Positions 35,210 through 42,869 of a stretch of DNA of 64,000 bases are shown one piece after another. The DNA comes from Belliella buryatensis. GTDB taxonomy: Bacteria; Bacteroidota; Bacteroidia; Cytophagales; Cyclobacteriaceae. A model generated the notes under the pieces. The model was not told where the DNA came from. It searched no databases and worked only from the letters and a program-made list of their open reading frames with translations. A program made the position numbers and the translations under genes. The stretch covers positions 62,001 to 126,000 of the forward strand of contig NZ_FZOK01000014.1 in the NCBI RefSeq assembly GCF_900188245.1, written 5' to 3'. The stretch's first letter is position 1. Every line of letters starts with the position of its first letter.

Positions 35210-35227
35210 AATGCCGTATAATGCACT
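35210..35227. promoter_or_regulatory. Putative HipB operator O3 over the hipB start codon
   Basis: AATGC-CGTATAAT-GCACT, one mismatch in the left half-site, again exactly 61 bp from the previous copy. It includes the hipB ATG (35221), so repressor binding would cover the start of transcription and translation. Confidence 0.55.
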
Positions 35228-35439
35228 TTACAGAAATAATAAAGACGATCAAAGAGCGTAGGGAAGCACTGCAAGTAACACAGGAAACATTAGCAGAACT
35301 ATCAGGTGTCGGGTTAAGAACACTAAAACAATTTGAAAGCGGGAAGGGAAATCCAACTCTATTAACGTTGCATAAGCTGTCCGATGTGTTGGGTATGGAG
35401 GTTTGCCTAAAAATAAAAAATATAGCAGCAGATAAATGA
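35221..35439 (+). CDS. hipB: HipB-like Xre-family antitoxin/repressor
   Basis: 72 aa, almost entirely one Xre-type helix-turn-helix (about 5-62, 'VTQETLAELSGVGLRTLKQF' at 19-38), ending in short 'MEVCLKIKN' and a Lys tail. In HipBST and HipBA systems this protein represses the operon and dampens the toxin. Three AGTGC-N8-GCACT dyads lie upstream. It overlaps hipS by 4 bp (ATGA). Confidence 0.88.
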   Translation: MHFTEIIKTIKERREALQVTQETLAELSGVGLRTLKQFESGKGNPTLLTLHKLSDVLGMEVCLKIKNIAADK

Positions 35440-35762
35440 GAAAAGCCAAAGTATTATTCAAGAATGAAGAAGCGGGTATCTTGACACAGCATGATGATGG
35501 TTCGTTTTCATTTCGCTATCATGATGACTGGGTTGCCAACAACAGTAAGCGAAACATCAGTCTTACGTTACCTAAGCTTGAAAAAGAGTTTGATTCTAAG
35601 TACCTGTTTCCATTTTTTTTTAATATGCTTCCAGAAGGCTCTAACAAACAAGTGGTATGCAAGCTAAATAGAATCGATCAAGAAGATCACTTTGGTTTGC
35701 TTATGACTACGGCAAAGCATGATAGCATTGGTGCAGTAAGAATTATTAAACTAGAAGATTGA
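35436..35762 (+). CDS. hipS: HipS-like protein (free-standing HipA N-terminal subdomain)
   Basis: 108 aa, matching the N-subdomain 1 of HipA kinases as a separate polypeptide: 'VLFKNEEAGIL' and 'YLFPFFFNMLPEGSNKQ' with the conserved F-F-x-x-L-P-E-G, then 'DHFGLLMTTAKHDSIGAVRI'. In E. coli HipBST the equivalent HipS, not HipB, is the main antitoxin, and this gene lies in the same place (hipB-hipS-hipT). Coupled to hipB by overlap; 84 bp separate it from the kinase. Confidence 0.85.
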   Translation: MRKAKVLFKNEEAGILTQHDDGSFSFRYHDDWVANNSKRNISLTLPKLEKEFDSKYLFPFFFNMLPEGSNKQVVCKLNRIDQEDHFGLLMTTAKHDSIGAVRIIKLED

Positions 35763-35846
35763 TGGGTTTGCCTTATACGAGCATTTTCAATGATATTACT
35801 TCCTTAATCTTAAATTCGAGATCCATTTGACTTTCGAAAAAATTAA

Positions 35847-36851
35847 ATGATAAATGAAATTAAATATTGCCCGGGAACATTATCCGAAGGTTTTGACACC
35901 TACAGTAGAACTGCCATGAATAGGGTTTTTCAGGGCAAAAAGGTGCACCATGTTTTGCCTTACGATTCTCCCGCGTCTGACCCAGCAACTGATCAGCTGT
36001 TTGAAGAAAATCGAAAAAGCATGTCGATATCAGGTGTACAAGAAAAATTTTCTGTATTGCTCGACAAAAACAAGCTAAGACTTATTCATGACAATGAACA
36101 AGGCACCCATATCTTGAAGCCAATTCCAGGGGCTGGTAAAAAACCAGATCAAATGCCCGCCAACGAGCATTTAACCATGCAGGTTGCCCGTCAGATTTAT
36201 GGAATAGAGACAGCAGAAAATGCATTGATTTTTTTTCAAGATGGTACACCTGCTTATATCACCAAAAGATTTGATATCAAAGAAGATAGCCTCTTACTTA
36301 CTGGACAGCTGAGGAAACTAGCCCAAGAAGACTTTGCTTCCTTAGCAAAAAGAACCCCTCAAACCCATGGGGAGCATTATAAGTATCTCGGAAATTATCT
36401 AGAAATATTTGAATTAATGCGTAACTATCTAACTACTTACAAGATAGAAGCTCCTAAACTTTTGAAAATTCTTATCTTTAACTATCTCTTTTCTAATGGA
36501 GATGCCCATTATAAAAATTTTTCTATACTTGAAACATCTTTTGGAGATTATCGACTAAGCCCAGCTTATGATTTGCTCAACAGCCGTATTCATGTAGAAG
36601 ATAAAGACTTTGCATTAGACGATGGACTATTGCCTAGAAATCTATCCCAAGGCAATATGGCTTCGCAATTTGCTAAGCTTGCTGAGTTAGCAGAAATCAA
36701 TAAAAAGACTTTTCAAAGTATTATGTCTTTGATGATTTCCAAATCAGATTTTGTTGAAAAAATGGTGGCTGCTTCCTTTCTAAATGATACCACTAAAAGA
36801 AATTATTACCAATCGTATCAAGGAAGATTAAAACAATTGATTAAAGTATAA
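35847..36851 (+). CDS. hipT: HipT-like Ser/Thr kinase toxin
   Basis: 334 aa HipA-fold kinase lacking the N-terminal subdomain, which is supplied by hipS. The Gly-rich loop region carries S60-I-S62, the S-I-S motif that is autophosphorylated in E. coli HipT, followed by GVQEK. 'THILKP' gives the ATP-binding Lys (K91), 'NGDAHYKN' (217-224) the catalytic Asp 219, and 'SPAYDLL' the Mg-binding Asp 242. HipT of E. coli phosphorylates tryptophanyl-tRNA synthetase; the target here is unknown. All catalytic residues look intact, so the toxin is probably active. Confidence 0.88.
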   Translation: MINEIKYCPGTLSEGFDTYSRTAMNRVFQGKKVHHVLPYDSPASDPATDQLFEENRKSMSISGVQEKFSVLLDKNKLRLIHDNEQGTHILKPIPGAGKKPDQMPANEHLTMQVARQIYGIETAENALIFFQDGTPAYITKRFDIKEDSLLLTGQLRKLAQEDFASLAKRTPQTHGEHYKYLGNYLEIFELMRNYLTTYKIEAPKLLKILIFNYLFSNGDAHYKNFSILETSFGDYRLSPAYDLLNSRIHVEDKDFALDDGLLPRNLSQGNMASQFAKLAELAEINKKTFQSIMSLMISKSDFVEKMVAASFLNDTTKRNYYQSYQGRLKQLIKV

Positions 36852-37036
36852 GAGATCTTTCTTTTGAGGAATATTAAATTTTAACATTAACACGATTAAT
36901 AAAAACGTTTAAACACAGCCAAAACATCATTTTTTGGTTATGAGCACCCAAAATTAGAAGGTCAAAAAACAAGGGGCTTTTTTGATTATTCCCATAAACA
37001 TAAAATTATGGCATTGTCATACGCTTTTCATTATCA
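36852..37036. other. Spacer after hipT
   Basis: AT-rich with no gene. A GGGGCTTTTTTGATT stretch (about 36983) has no convincing stem, so I do not call it a terminator. Confidence 0.4.
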
Positions 37037-37244
37037 AATAGAACGCTGATTTAGCGGATTGAACAGATGGTCACTGATTCAAAAAAGACAAATACTTTTC
37101 AAAGTCGATTCAAAAAAATATTGAAGGTGTAGATACAATCTACACCTAGCCGTGGAAACAGATGCAATCTACACCTAACCGCTGAAACAAAATCTTTGAA
37201 ATCCCTCAAGAACAGAATCAGGATAGCGCTTTTTATTTATTTAG
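37037..37244. repeat. Flanking repeat of the hip region, copy 2
   Basis: Related to 34157-34322, sharing 'GAACGCTGAT', 'GAACAGATGGTCACTGATTC', 'TTGAAGGTGTAGATACAATC' and 'GGATAGCGCTTTTT'. Copy 2 is longer because a 29-bp unit (AGATACAATCTACACC...GAAAC) is tandemly duplicated and an extra TTAGCGGA is present. The end piece TTCTCAACGGTTAG follows at 37301. Confidence 0.8.
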
Positions 37245-37342
37245 AAACAATTAAAGATGTTTATTTTTTTTATTTATATTTAATTAATAATTTTAAAAAA
37301 TTCTCAACGGTTAGAATCATAATGTTTAAGTTTTAAAAGCAG

Positions 37343-37373
37343 AAAAAGCTATCCAAGATGGATAGCTTTTTTT
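37343..37373. terminator. Terminator at the 3' end of the ArsC-like gene
   Basis: AAAAAGCTATCC-AAGAT-GGATAGCTTTTTTT, a perfect 12-bp stem touching the stop codon of the minus-strand gene. Confidence 0.9.
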
Positions 37374-37723
37374 TACATTTTCCCCTTTATCTCCTCTGGC
37401 TCAAAGCCCAATATCAAGTCTCCGTTGGGGAATTCCACGATGGGTCTTTTGATCATGGAGCTTTTTTCTGCTAATACTGCCAAAGCTGATTTTTCTGATT
37501 CTAACTTTTCCTTGTCTTCATCTTCCAGTTTTCTATAAGTTGTCCCACGCTTATTGATCAAGGACTCAAAACCCACTTTATCTGCGAACTTCACCAATAA
37601 AGCTGCACTTGGTGCTTGCTTTTTGTAGTCTACGAACTCGTATTCAATGCCCTCTGATTCCAAAAAATCAAAGGTCTTTTTCATCGTGTTACAATTTTTG
37701 ATTCCGTATATTCTGAGTTGCAT
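37373..37723 (-). CDS. ArsC/Spx-family reductase (YffB-like)
   Basis: 116 aa thioredoxin-fold protein of the ArsC family. It opens with 'LRIYGIKNCNTMKKTFDFL' (3-21), with a single Cys 11 in a C-x-T-x-x-K arrangement, and has 'KRPIVEFPNGDLILGF' (92-107) with the conserved R-P. The second cysteines of true arsenate reductases are absent, which points to the YffB/Spx-like branch. The substrate is unknown; glutathione- or thiol-linked reduction is the family guess. Confidence 0.82.
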   Translation of the reverse strand: MQLRIYGIKNCNTMKKTFDFLESEGIEYEFVDYKKQAPSAALLVKFADKVGFESLINKRGTTYRKLEDEDKEKLESEKSALAVLAEKSSMIKRPIVEFPNGDLILGFEPEEIKGKM

Positions 37724-37899
37724 GGTTTTGTGTTTAGTTGATTGAGTTAACTAGGTTAATTAGGTTAAAGGTTAAGCGTTAAAATCGTTAAACGTTAATT
37801 GGATACTTGATTTATTTAACGTTGAAAATTATTGAGTTTCTAAAATACCAATTTTAGAAGTGAATAAGAATGTTTATTTTTAAAAATTAGCCAAAGCAC

Positions 37900-38931
37900 A
37901 TGAAAAAATCAAGAAAGTTAGATCACTGCCTCAACTGTGGGGAATCTTTATTAAAGGAAGAGGACTTTTGCCCAGCATGTGGACAGGAGAATAAAGATCA
38001 AAGGGTATCGATAGGTATTTTTTTATCCGATTTTTTTTCAAATTACCTCAATTTTGATTCAACTTTTTTTAGAACAATCCCAGTTCTCTTATTCAAGCCT
38101 GGCAAGCTTAGCATAGCATTTAATAGTGGTAGGAGAAAGAAATTCATCCATCCAATCAGGTTATATTTGATTTTTTCTCTTTTTTACTTCTTTATCTTCG
38201 GTTTTATTATCCCAAAAAATATTTTTGATGTATACCTCAATAATGCTTCATTTTCATCCCCAGAAACTATTAAAATGAAATTAACTGAAAAGGAGAAAGC
38301 TGAGCTAGATAGTATCCTTTCCAAAAATCCTGCTGCTAAAAAAATACTGAATCAAAAAGAAAAATCTAATAGCTTAAGTTTGTCTGACTCCAGTGAATCG
38401 ATCAATTGGAAGGAAATTAAGATTTTAGCTCAAGATCCTGATGTCAGCATGGTGGAGTTTGAGAAGACTTTAGCCAAAGCCTCTTTTTCGATTGGAGATT
38501 TAATAAGCCCAGAAAAGCAGCGGACATTTATTGCCAATTCTAACCTTTTTATAAGTGGGGTAGCTAGGAATCTACCATTGATGATGTTTCTCCTATTACC
38601 TGTTTTCGCAGGGATTCTGATGTTACTTTATATCCGTTCAGATTACTATTTTGTCGAACATTTAATTCATGCTTTGCATTTACACACTTTTGCTTATTTG
38701 ATCTATGGTATTGGAATCTTATTGATCCAATTTTTACAATTTAATTCTGAATGGGTTATAGGCTTAGCTTTTATTTGGGTATCTATATATACTTATGTCT
38801 CCTTTAAAAAAATCTATAGACAAGGTTGGTTTAAAACATTCTTAAAGTTTTTTCTTTTGGGTCATATTTATGTGTTCTTCTTGTCTATAGGATTGATGAT
38901 CGAGCTATATATCACTTTGTTATTGATGTAA
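37900..38931 (+). CDS. DUF3667 membrane protein with zinc ribbon
   Basis: 343 aa. The N-terminus has a zinc ribbon with C10, C13, C24 and C27 ('CLNCG' ... 'CPACGQ'). An amphipathic region 'FRTIPVLLFKPGKLSIAFNSG' in part (LLFKPGKLSIAFNSGRRKKF) is the DUF3667 signature. Four or five TM helices follow, separated by a long charged loop (about 125-215). Function unknown. Monocistronic, with a short spacer of TTAA/GGTTAA words upstream. Confidence 0.8.
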   Translation: MKKSRKLDHCLNCGESLLKEEDFCPACGQENKDQRVSIGIFLSDFFSNYLNFDSTFFRTIPVLLFKPGKLSIAFNSGRRKKFIHPIRLYLIFSLFYFFIFGFIIPKNIFDVYLNNASFSSPETIKMKLTEKEKAELDSILSKNPAAKKILNQKEKSNSLSLSDSSESINWKEIKILAQDPDVSMVEFEKTLAKASFSIGDLISPEKQRTFIANSNLFISGVARNLPLMMFLLLPVFAGILMLLYIRSDYYFVEHLIHALHLHTFAYLIYGIGILLIQFLQFNSEWVIGLAFIWVSIYTYVSFKKIYRQGWFKTFLKFFLLGHIYVFFLSIGLMIELYITLLLM

Positions 38932-38934
38932 AAA

Positions 38935-38965
38935 CCCATTGACTATTCTAATCAATGGGCTTTAT
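38935..38965 (+). terminator. Terminator of the DUF3667 gene
   Basis: CCCATTGA-CTATTCTAA-TCAATGGG followed by CTTTATTTGTT, directly after the stop codon. Confidence 0.75.
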
Positions 38966-38989
38966 TTGTTAGGGAATTTTCGATCAAAA

Positions 38990-39302
38990 CTTATCTAGGG
39001 CGTGCCGAAAAACGCTAACTGGAAAATAAATTCTTTAAATTTTGATGAATACCGCATTTAACAAATATTTTCTTTTTAAGCAAGTGCAAGCTTATTCAAT
39101 GATCTAGCTTGATTTCCGTGCTCCTGAAAATTTCAAAACTCGAAATTTTCAGGCTAGCCTCAGGCATACTATCCCTGCCTGGCAACTTGACAGGTTCTTC
39201 ATTCGGCTCATTCGAAGTATAAATGCACATCTTCATTCTCCCGCTTTGAACCTGCCTGACCGGTAGGCAGGTCTGGCATACCTGAGACTTTTTCAGCAAG
39301 CT
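38990..39302. repeat. Nested inverted-repeat region downstream of hemL
   Basis: No real gene. Three dyads are visible: CCTGAAAATTTC-N7-GAAATTTTCAGG (39123-39153), CCTGCCT-N7-AGGCAGG (39251-39271), and an outer imperfect pair CTCAGGCATA (39159-39168) / GGCATACCTGAG (39275-39286). The GC content is higher than in the surroundings. It looks like a dispersed, MITE-like or REP-like element. Confidence 0.6.
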
Positions 39303-40598
39303 CTATCTATTAAGTACCTCTTTTAAGGCTGACTCATTAGCTTCTAGAATCTGGGAGATATATTCGTCAGTCAGCGCTGTGGAGAGGAATAAACTCTCGA
39401 ATTGTGATGGTGCTAAATACACTCCTCTGTGCAGCATGGCTTGGAAGTATTTTCCAAAAAGCGCTGTATCTGCCTGTTTTGCAGAAGCAAAATCAAAGAT
39501 CTCTTTGTCAGTGAAGAATAAACTGTACATACTACCTAAGTGATTGATGGTGTAATTGAGATCAAGTTTATTCAAAGAAGCTTGAATTCCTGCCACTAAC
39601 TTATCCCCTATGGCATTGAGTTGCTCGTAGACTTCGTCATGTGTATCCAAATACTGTAGCATGGTCAAACCTGCCGCCATGGCAATAGGATTTCCAGAAA
39701 GTGTTCCAGCTTGGTAAACTGGCCCTGCTGGTGATACGAACTCCATGATTTCTTTTTTGCCACCGTAGGCACCAACAGGCATTCCTCCACCGATGATTTT
39801 ACCTAGCGTGGTCATGTCTGGAGTTACACCAAAGAGTTCTTGAGCTCCACCTTTTGCCAAGCGAAAGCCTGTCATCACTTCATCAAAAATCAGAACTATC
39901 CCTTCTCTGTCACAGATTTTCCTTAGTCCTTCTAGATATCCAGGTTTGGGTGTAACCAATCCCATATTACCTGGTACAGGCTCCAGAATCAGTGCAGCAA
40001 TTTCACCTTTATTCGCTGAAATTAGTTGCTCTATAGCTTCTAGGTCATTGTATGGAGCTAGCAAAGTGTCTTTGGCTGTTCCTTTAGTGACCCCGGGTGA
40101 ATCGGGATTGCCCATAGTCATGGCACCTGAGCCAGCAGCGATCAAAAAGGAGTCTCCATGTCCATGATAGTGTCCTTCCATTTTGATGAACTTATCCCTT
40201 CCAGTAAACCCTCTAGCCACTCTGATCGCAGACATGGTCGCTTCAGTACCGGAATTCACCATACGGACTTTCTCTACCGATGGTACCATTTTGGTGATCA
40301 ATTCAGCGATTTCCACTTCTCTGGCAGTTGGTGCACCAAAGGATGTTCCATTTTCCATGGCTTTAATGACTGCCTCCTTGATCATGGGATGATTGTGCCC
40401 AAGGATCATTGGGCCCCAACTGTTGATCAGTTCTAGGTAGCTATTGCCATCAGCATCATAGATATGTGCTCCGTCAGCTTTTTCAATGAAGATCGGGTTC
40501 CCTCCTACCGCTCTAAAAGCTCGAACAGGGGAGTTGACACCACCAGGAATATAATTCTGAGCCTTTTCAAACAAGGCTTTGCTTTTGCTGATTTGCAT
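39303..40598 (-). CDS. hemL: Glutamate-1-semialdehyde 2,1-aminomutase
   Basis: 431 aa PLP enzyme that makes 5-aminolevulinate from glutamate-1-semialdehyde in the C5 heme pathway. 'NSGTEATMSA' (115-124), 'FDEVMTGFR' (238-246) and 'TTLGKIIGGGMPVGAYGG' with PLP Lys 267 are all present. Standard length and a clear ATG. Monocistronic. Confidence 0.96.
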   Translation of the reverse strand: MQISKSKALFEKAQNYIPGGVNSPVRAFRAVGGNPIFIEKADGAHIYDADGNSYLELINSWGPMILGHNHPMIKEAVIKAMENGTSFGAPTAREVEIAELITKMVPSVEKVRMVNSGTEATMSAIRVARGFTGRDKFIKMEGHYHGHGDSFLIAAGSGAMTMGNPDSPGVTKGTAKDTLLAPYNDLEAIEQLISANKGEIAALILEPVPGNMGLVTPKPGYLEGLRKICDREGIVLIFDEVMTGFRLAKGGAQELFGVTPDMTTLGKIIGGGMPVGAYGGKKEIMEFVSPAGPVYQAGTLSGNPIAMAAGLTMLQYLDTHDEVYEQLNAIGDKLVAGIQASLNKLDLNYTINHLGSMYSLFFTDKEIFDFASAKQADTALFGKYFQAMLHRGVYLAPSQFESLFLSTALTDEYISQILEANESALKEVLNR

Positions 40599-40638
40599 TT
40601 ATTTTTGGTTTATTTATTAACACTGGTTTTTGATATTT

Positions 40639-40743
40639 GGTCGACAGTCGACGGTCAACCGACCATGCAATACTGAAGTTCTCAAAATAGAAGGACTGTG
40701 GTCTATGGTCAACTGTTGACAGTTGACAGTAGACTGTTGACTA
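40639..40743. repeat. GTCGAC/GTCAAC phrase cluster between hemL and the next gene
   Basis: Two clusters, GGTCGACAGTCGACGGTCAA (from 40639) and GGTCAACTGTTGACAGTTGA (from 40707, continuing CAGTAGACTGTTGAC), form overlapping dyads. The second reaches into the stop codon of the downstream minus-strand gene (40741). Confidence 0.6.
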
Positions 40744-42405
40744 CTTCATTTCCAACACGCCTTTTTCAAGTTGAAGGATGGGGACAAAGCGATTGTTATT
40801 GCTATTCCTAAAGTCTAAACCATATGAAATCCTTCCTTGCGTTTGGGTCATTTGATTTAAATTATTTCTAAAATCAAAACCTCTGGAATTGTTAATTGTT
40901 CCAGAAAGCCATGTCATTAATTCATAACCCAAATGTGCATTTAGAGAAGGGTAAACTTGATATTTGGTGTAAAAGCCCTCTCTAAAATCCTCCAATTCTT
41001 GGCTTCCAAATTTCATCGTATTGTTGGCAATGAAGTGGAAATTTTGGCTTTGCAGCATTTCGAAGTTGGCGAAATTGAAATAGAGCCAACTATCCATAAC
41101 CAAAACGGGGATTTCTCGGGAAATAGACTCTAGCAAGCCGAAAGTCGGAGAAGCCACATTGGGATCATCAGAGAGTATGATGATCATATCTGCCTTTGGA
41201 TTTTCATTGCCTCTTTTCAAATTGATTCTATCAAAGAAGTCTCTGATGTTTCTCTCATTGACACGTTCATTAGCGACTATTTGATAGCCAAATCTATTGG
41301 CCTCCTCTGCTAATCTCTTAGCAAGCATTTCATCTCTGGTAGCCGTAGAGTAAGCAATTGCAACTCTCTTTCCTTCTATATTTTTTCTAGCAAAATCTAA
41401 TACTCCTTCTGCGATCGAGTTGATAGAAGGTCTGAATAAGTAAGCAAAATTAAAAGTCTCAAGTTTATCGTCAATGTTGGAGAGTGGATTGATAAATGGA
41501 ATTCCTTTTTCCTCAGAGAATGCGGCCACGACATCCATTTCTTCTGGGTAAAGTGGTCCGATGATCACATCTGCTACATTAAAAAATGGATCTGCTAAGA
41601 TGCTGCGTGTTCTATCCGGGTTTCTTTGCGTGTCAAAGGATTTGACATTGACCTTAAGTCCTCTTCTTTTTGCTTCTTCTATCGCGAAATTGATCCCTTG
41701 ATACAGTTCAAAAATGAAATTCGTGGAATTTAGTCGTCTGACATCAGTACCTCCATTGTAGTTGAAGGGTAGAACAACTGCAATATCCAGCACATCATCT
41801 CGCTTGACTTGAGGTGTAAGGTCCTTTTGACCTTCTACCCTTACATCTTTGATTTGATTGTAGATATTTCGGTCATTGGAGGACATGACGGTTTGTCTTT
41901 CCAGCTGTTCTTTGAGCGCTAGCAAAAAACCTTTATTTGATTCATATTTAGCTATATTACCTACCATGTAGCTCAAGGAAGCATTCTTTAAGTAATTGTA
42001 GGTAGCATTTTCAGCTTCTTTTTTTAGATCTTCATCTGTGATCAAAAGAATTTGTCCTAAGCCATCTGAAAAGCTTTCCTCTTCAAAATGAACCAAAGCC
42101 ATCAGGTACCTCACATCTTCAATTTTCTCCCAACGGGCATTTTCAATTAAAGGTGAGAGCGAAGCTTTAGCGAGCGCAGTTTGTTTGTTCAGAAAAGCTG
42201 CCTGAGCAAAATAGAAAGTGGCATAATTAGAAAGATTACCAAATTGCTTTTCATCCATATAAGGGCGAAGCAGATCCATGGCATCTTTATAATTACCATA
42301 ACTGATGAGCGTTTTGGCTCTGTTATAATTATTTAGTGGGTCTTGTGCTTGTACTTGAACAAAAAATGAAAGCAGAAACAAGGGCAACAGGAAAATACTT
42401 TTCAT
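40741..42405 (-). CDS. LpoA-like protein: TPR region plus periplasmic-binding fold
   Basis: 554 aa with a signal peptide (1-20, VQAQ). Residues about 25-180 are helical and TPR-like ('AKTLISYGNYKDAMDLLRPY'). Residues about 205-545 have the type I periplasmic-binding fold of amino-acid ABC receptors ('DIAVVLPFNYNGG', 'DVIIGPLYPEE', 'RVAIAYSTATRDE'). The layout resembles LpoA, the outer-membrane activator of PBP1A, but there is no lipobox. No ABC permease lies nearby, so a transport role is unlikely. It is downstream of guaA with a terminator between. Confidence 0.75.
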   Translation of the reverse strand: MKSIFLLPLFLLSFFVQVQAQDPLNNYNRAKTLISYGNYKDAMDLLRPYMDEKQFGNLSNYATFYFAQAAFLNKQTALAKASLSPLIENARWEKIEDVRYLMALVHFEEESFSDGLGQILLITDEDLKKEAENATYNYLKNASLSYMVGNIAKYESNKGFLLALKEQLERQTVMSSNDRNIYNQIKDVRVEGQKDLTPQVKRDDVLDIAVVLPFNYNGGTDVRRLNSTNFIFELYQGINFAIEEAKRRGLKVNVKSFDTQRNPDRTRSILADPFFNVADVIIGPLYPEEMDVVAAFSEEKGIPFINPLSNIDDKLETFNFAYLFRPSINSIAEGVLDFARKNIEGKRVAIAYSTATRDEMLAKRLAEEANRFGYQIVANERVNERNIRDFFDRINLKRGNENPKADMIIILSDDPNVASPTFGLLESISREIPVLVMDSWLYFNFANFEMLQSQNFHFIANNTMKFGSQELEDFREGFYTKYQVYPSLNAHLGYELMTWLSGTINNSRGFDFRNNLNQMTQTQGRISYGLDFRNSNNNRFVPILQLEKGVLEMK

Positions 42406-42738
42406 AGGATTATATCTCGTTTTTCAAAAGCCATTGGGCTTGATTGAAGTACATTTCATGATTATAAAACAGTCCAGATTGAGGCTATTTTATAAAGATT
42501 TGGACAAATATCATTCCGATTGAAATGGGATACGAATTTAATCCATTTTGCGGTTATAGAAAAGAAAAATATGAGTAGCAGCTTTTATGTAAGGGAGGTT
42601 ATCAAGAAGGTTAAATGTGCAGAAGTCGTCGACTGTCAACAGTCGGCAGTCAACCTAATTTGAAAATTCACACCCAAAAATCTATTGTTTGGCTAGGTGC
42701 ATAAAAAGTGGATACAGGTATCATAAAATTAAAAACCC
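42406..42738. other. Spacer between guaA terminator and LpoA-like gene
   Basis: Contains the phrase GTCGTCGACTGTCAACAGTC-GGCAGTCAACC (42625-42655), the same word family as at 40639 and 32381. The promoter for the LpoA-like gene should lie here. No gene seen. Confidence 0.5.
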
Positions 42739-42781
42739 CCATCCTATACAATTTTCACTTAAGGAAAATCGTATAGGATGG
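42739..42781 (-). terminator. Terminator of guaA
   Basis: CCATCCTATAC-A-ATTTTC / GAAAAT-C-GTATAGGATGG, an 18-bp stem with one internal mismatch. It is followed on the minus strand by GGGGGTTTTTAATTTT, about 90 bp after the guaA stop. Confidence 0.8.
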
Positions 42782-42869
42782 AGTATATTGAAATCCGTTA
42801 TTTGAAGCTTCAAAATTAGTTTTGGGTGTAATTCTACTATATGAAGTTTGTTTCAAGAATTGCTCACTT

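Noticed and set aside
36975-37000. Terminator after hipT at GGGGCTTTTTTG
   Set aside because: No complementary arm upstream gives a stem of useful length.
34157-37244. Insertion sequence or composite transposon around the hip genes
   Set aside because: The repeats are direct and short and no transposase or recombinase is encoded; I report them as flanking repeats only.
39096-39299. A 67-codon minus-strand reading frame downstream of hemL
   Set aside because: It consists of the inverted repeats in that region, has no start context and no protein-like composition.
40741-42405. Amino-acid ABC transporter receptor
   Set aside because: The periplasmic-binding fold is preceded by a TPR-like region and no permease or ATPase gene is nearby, so an LpoA-like cell-wall role is more likely than transport.
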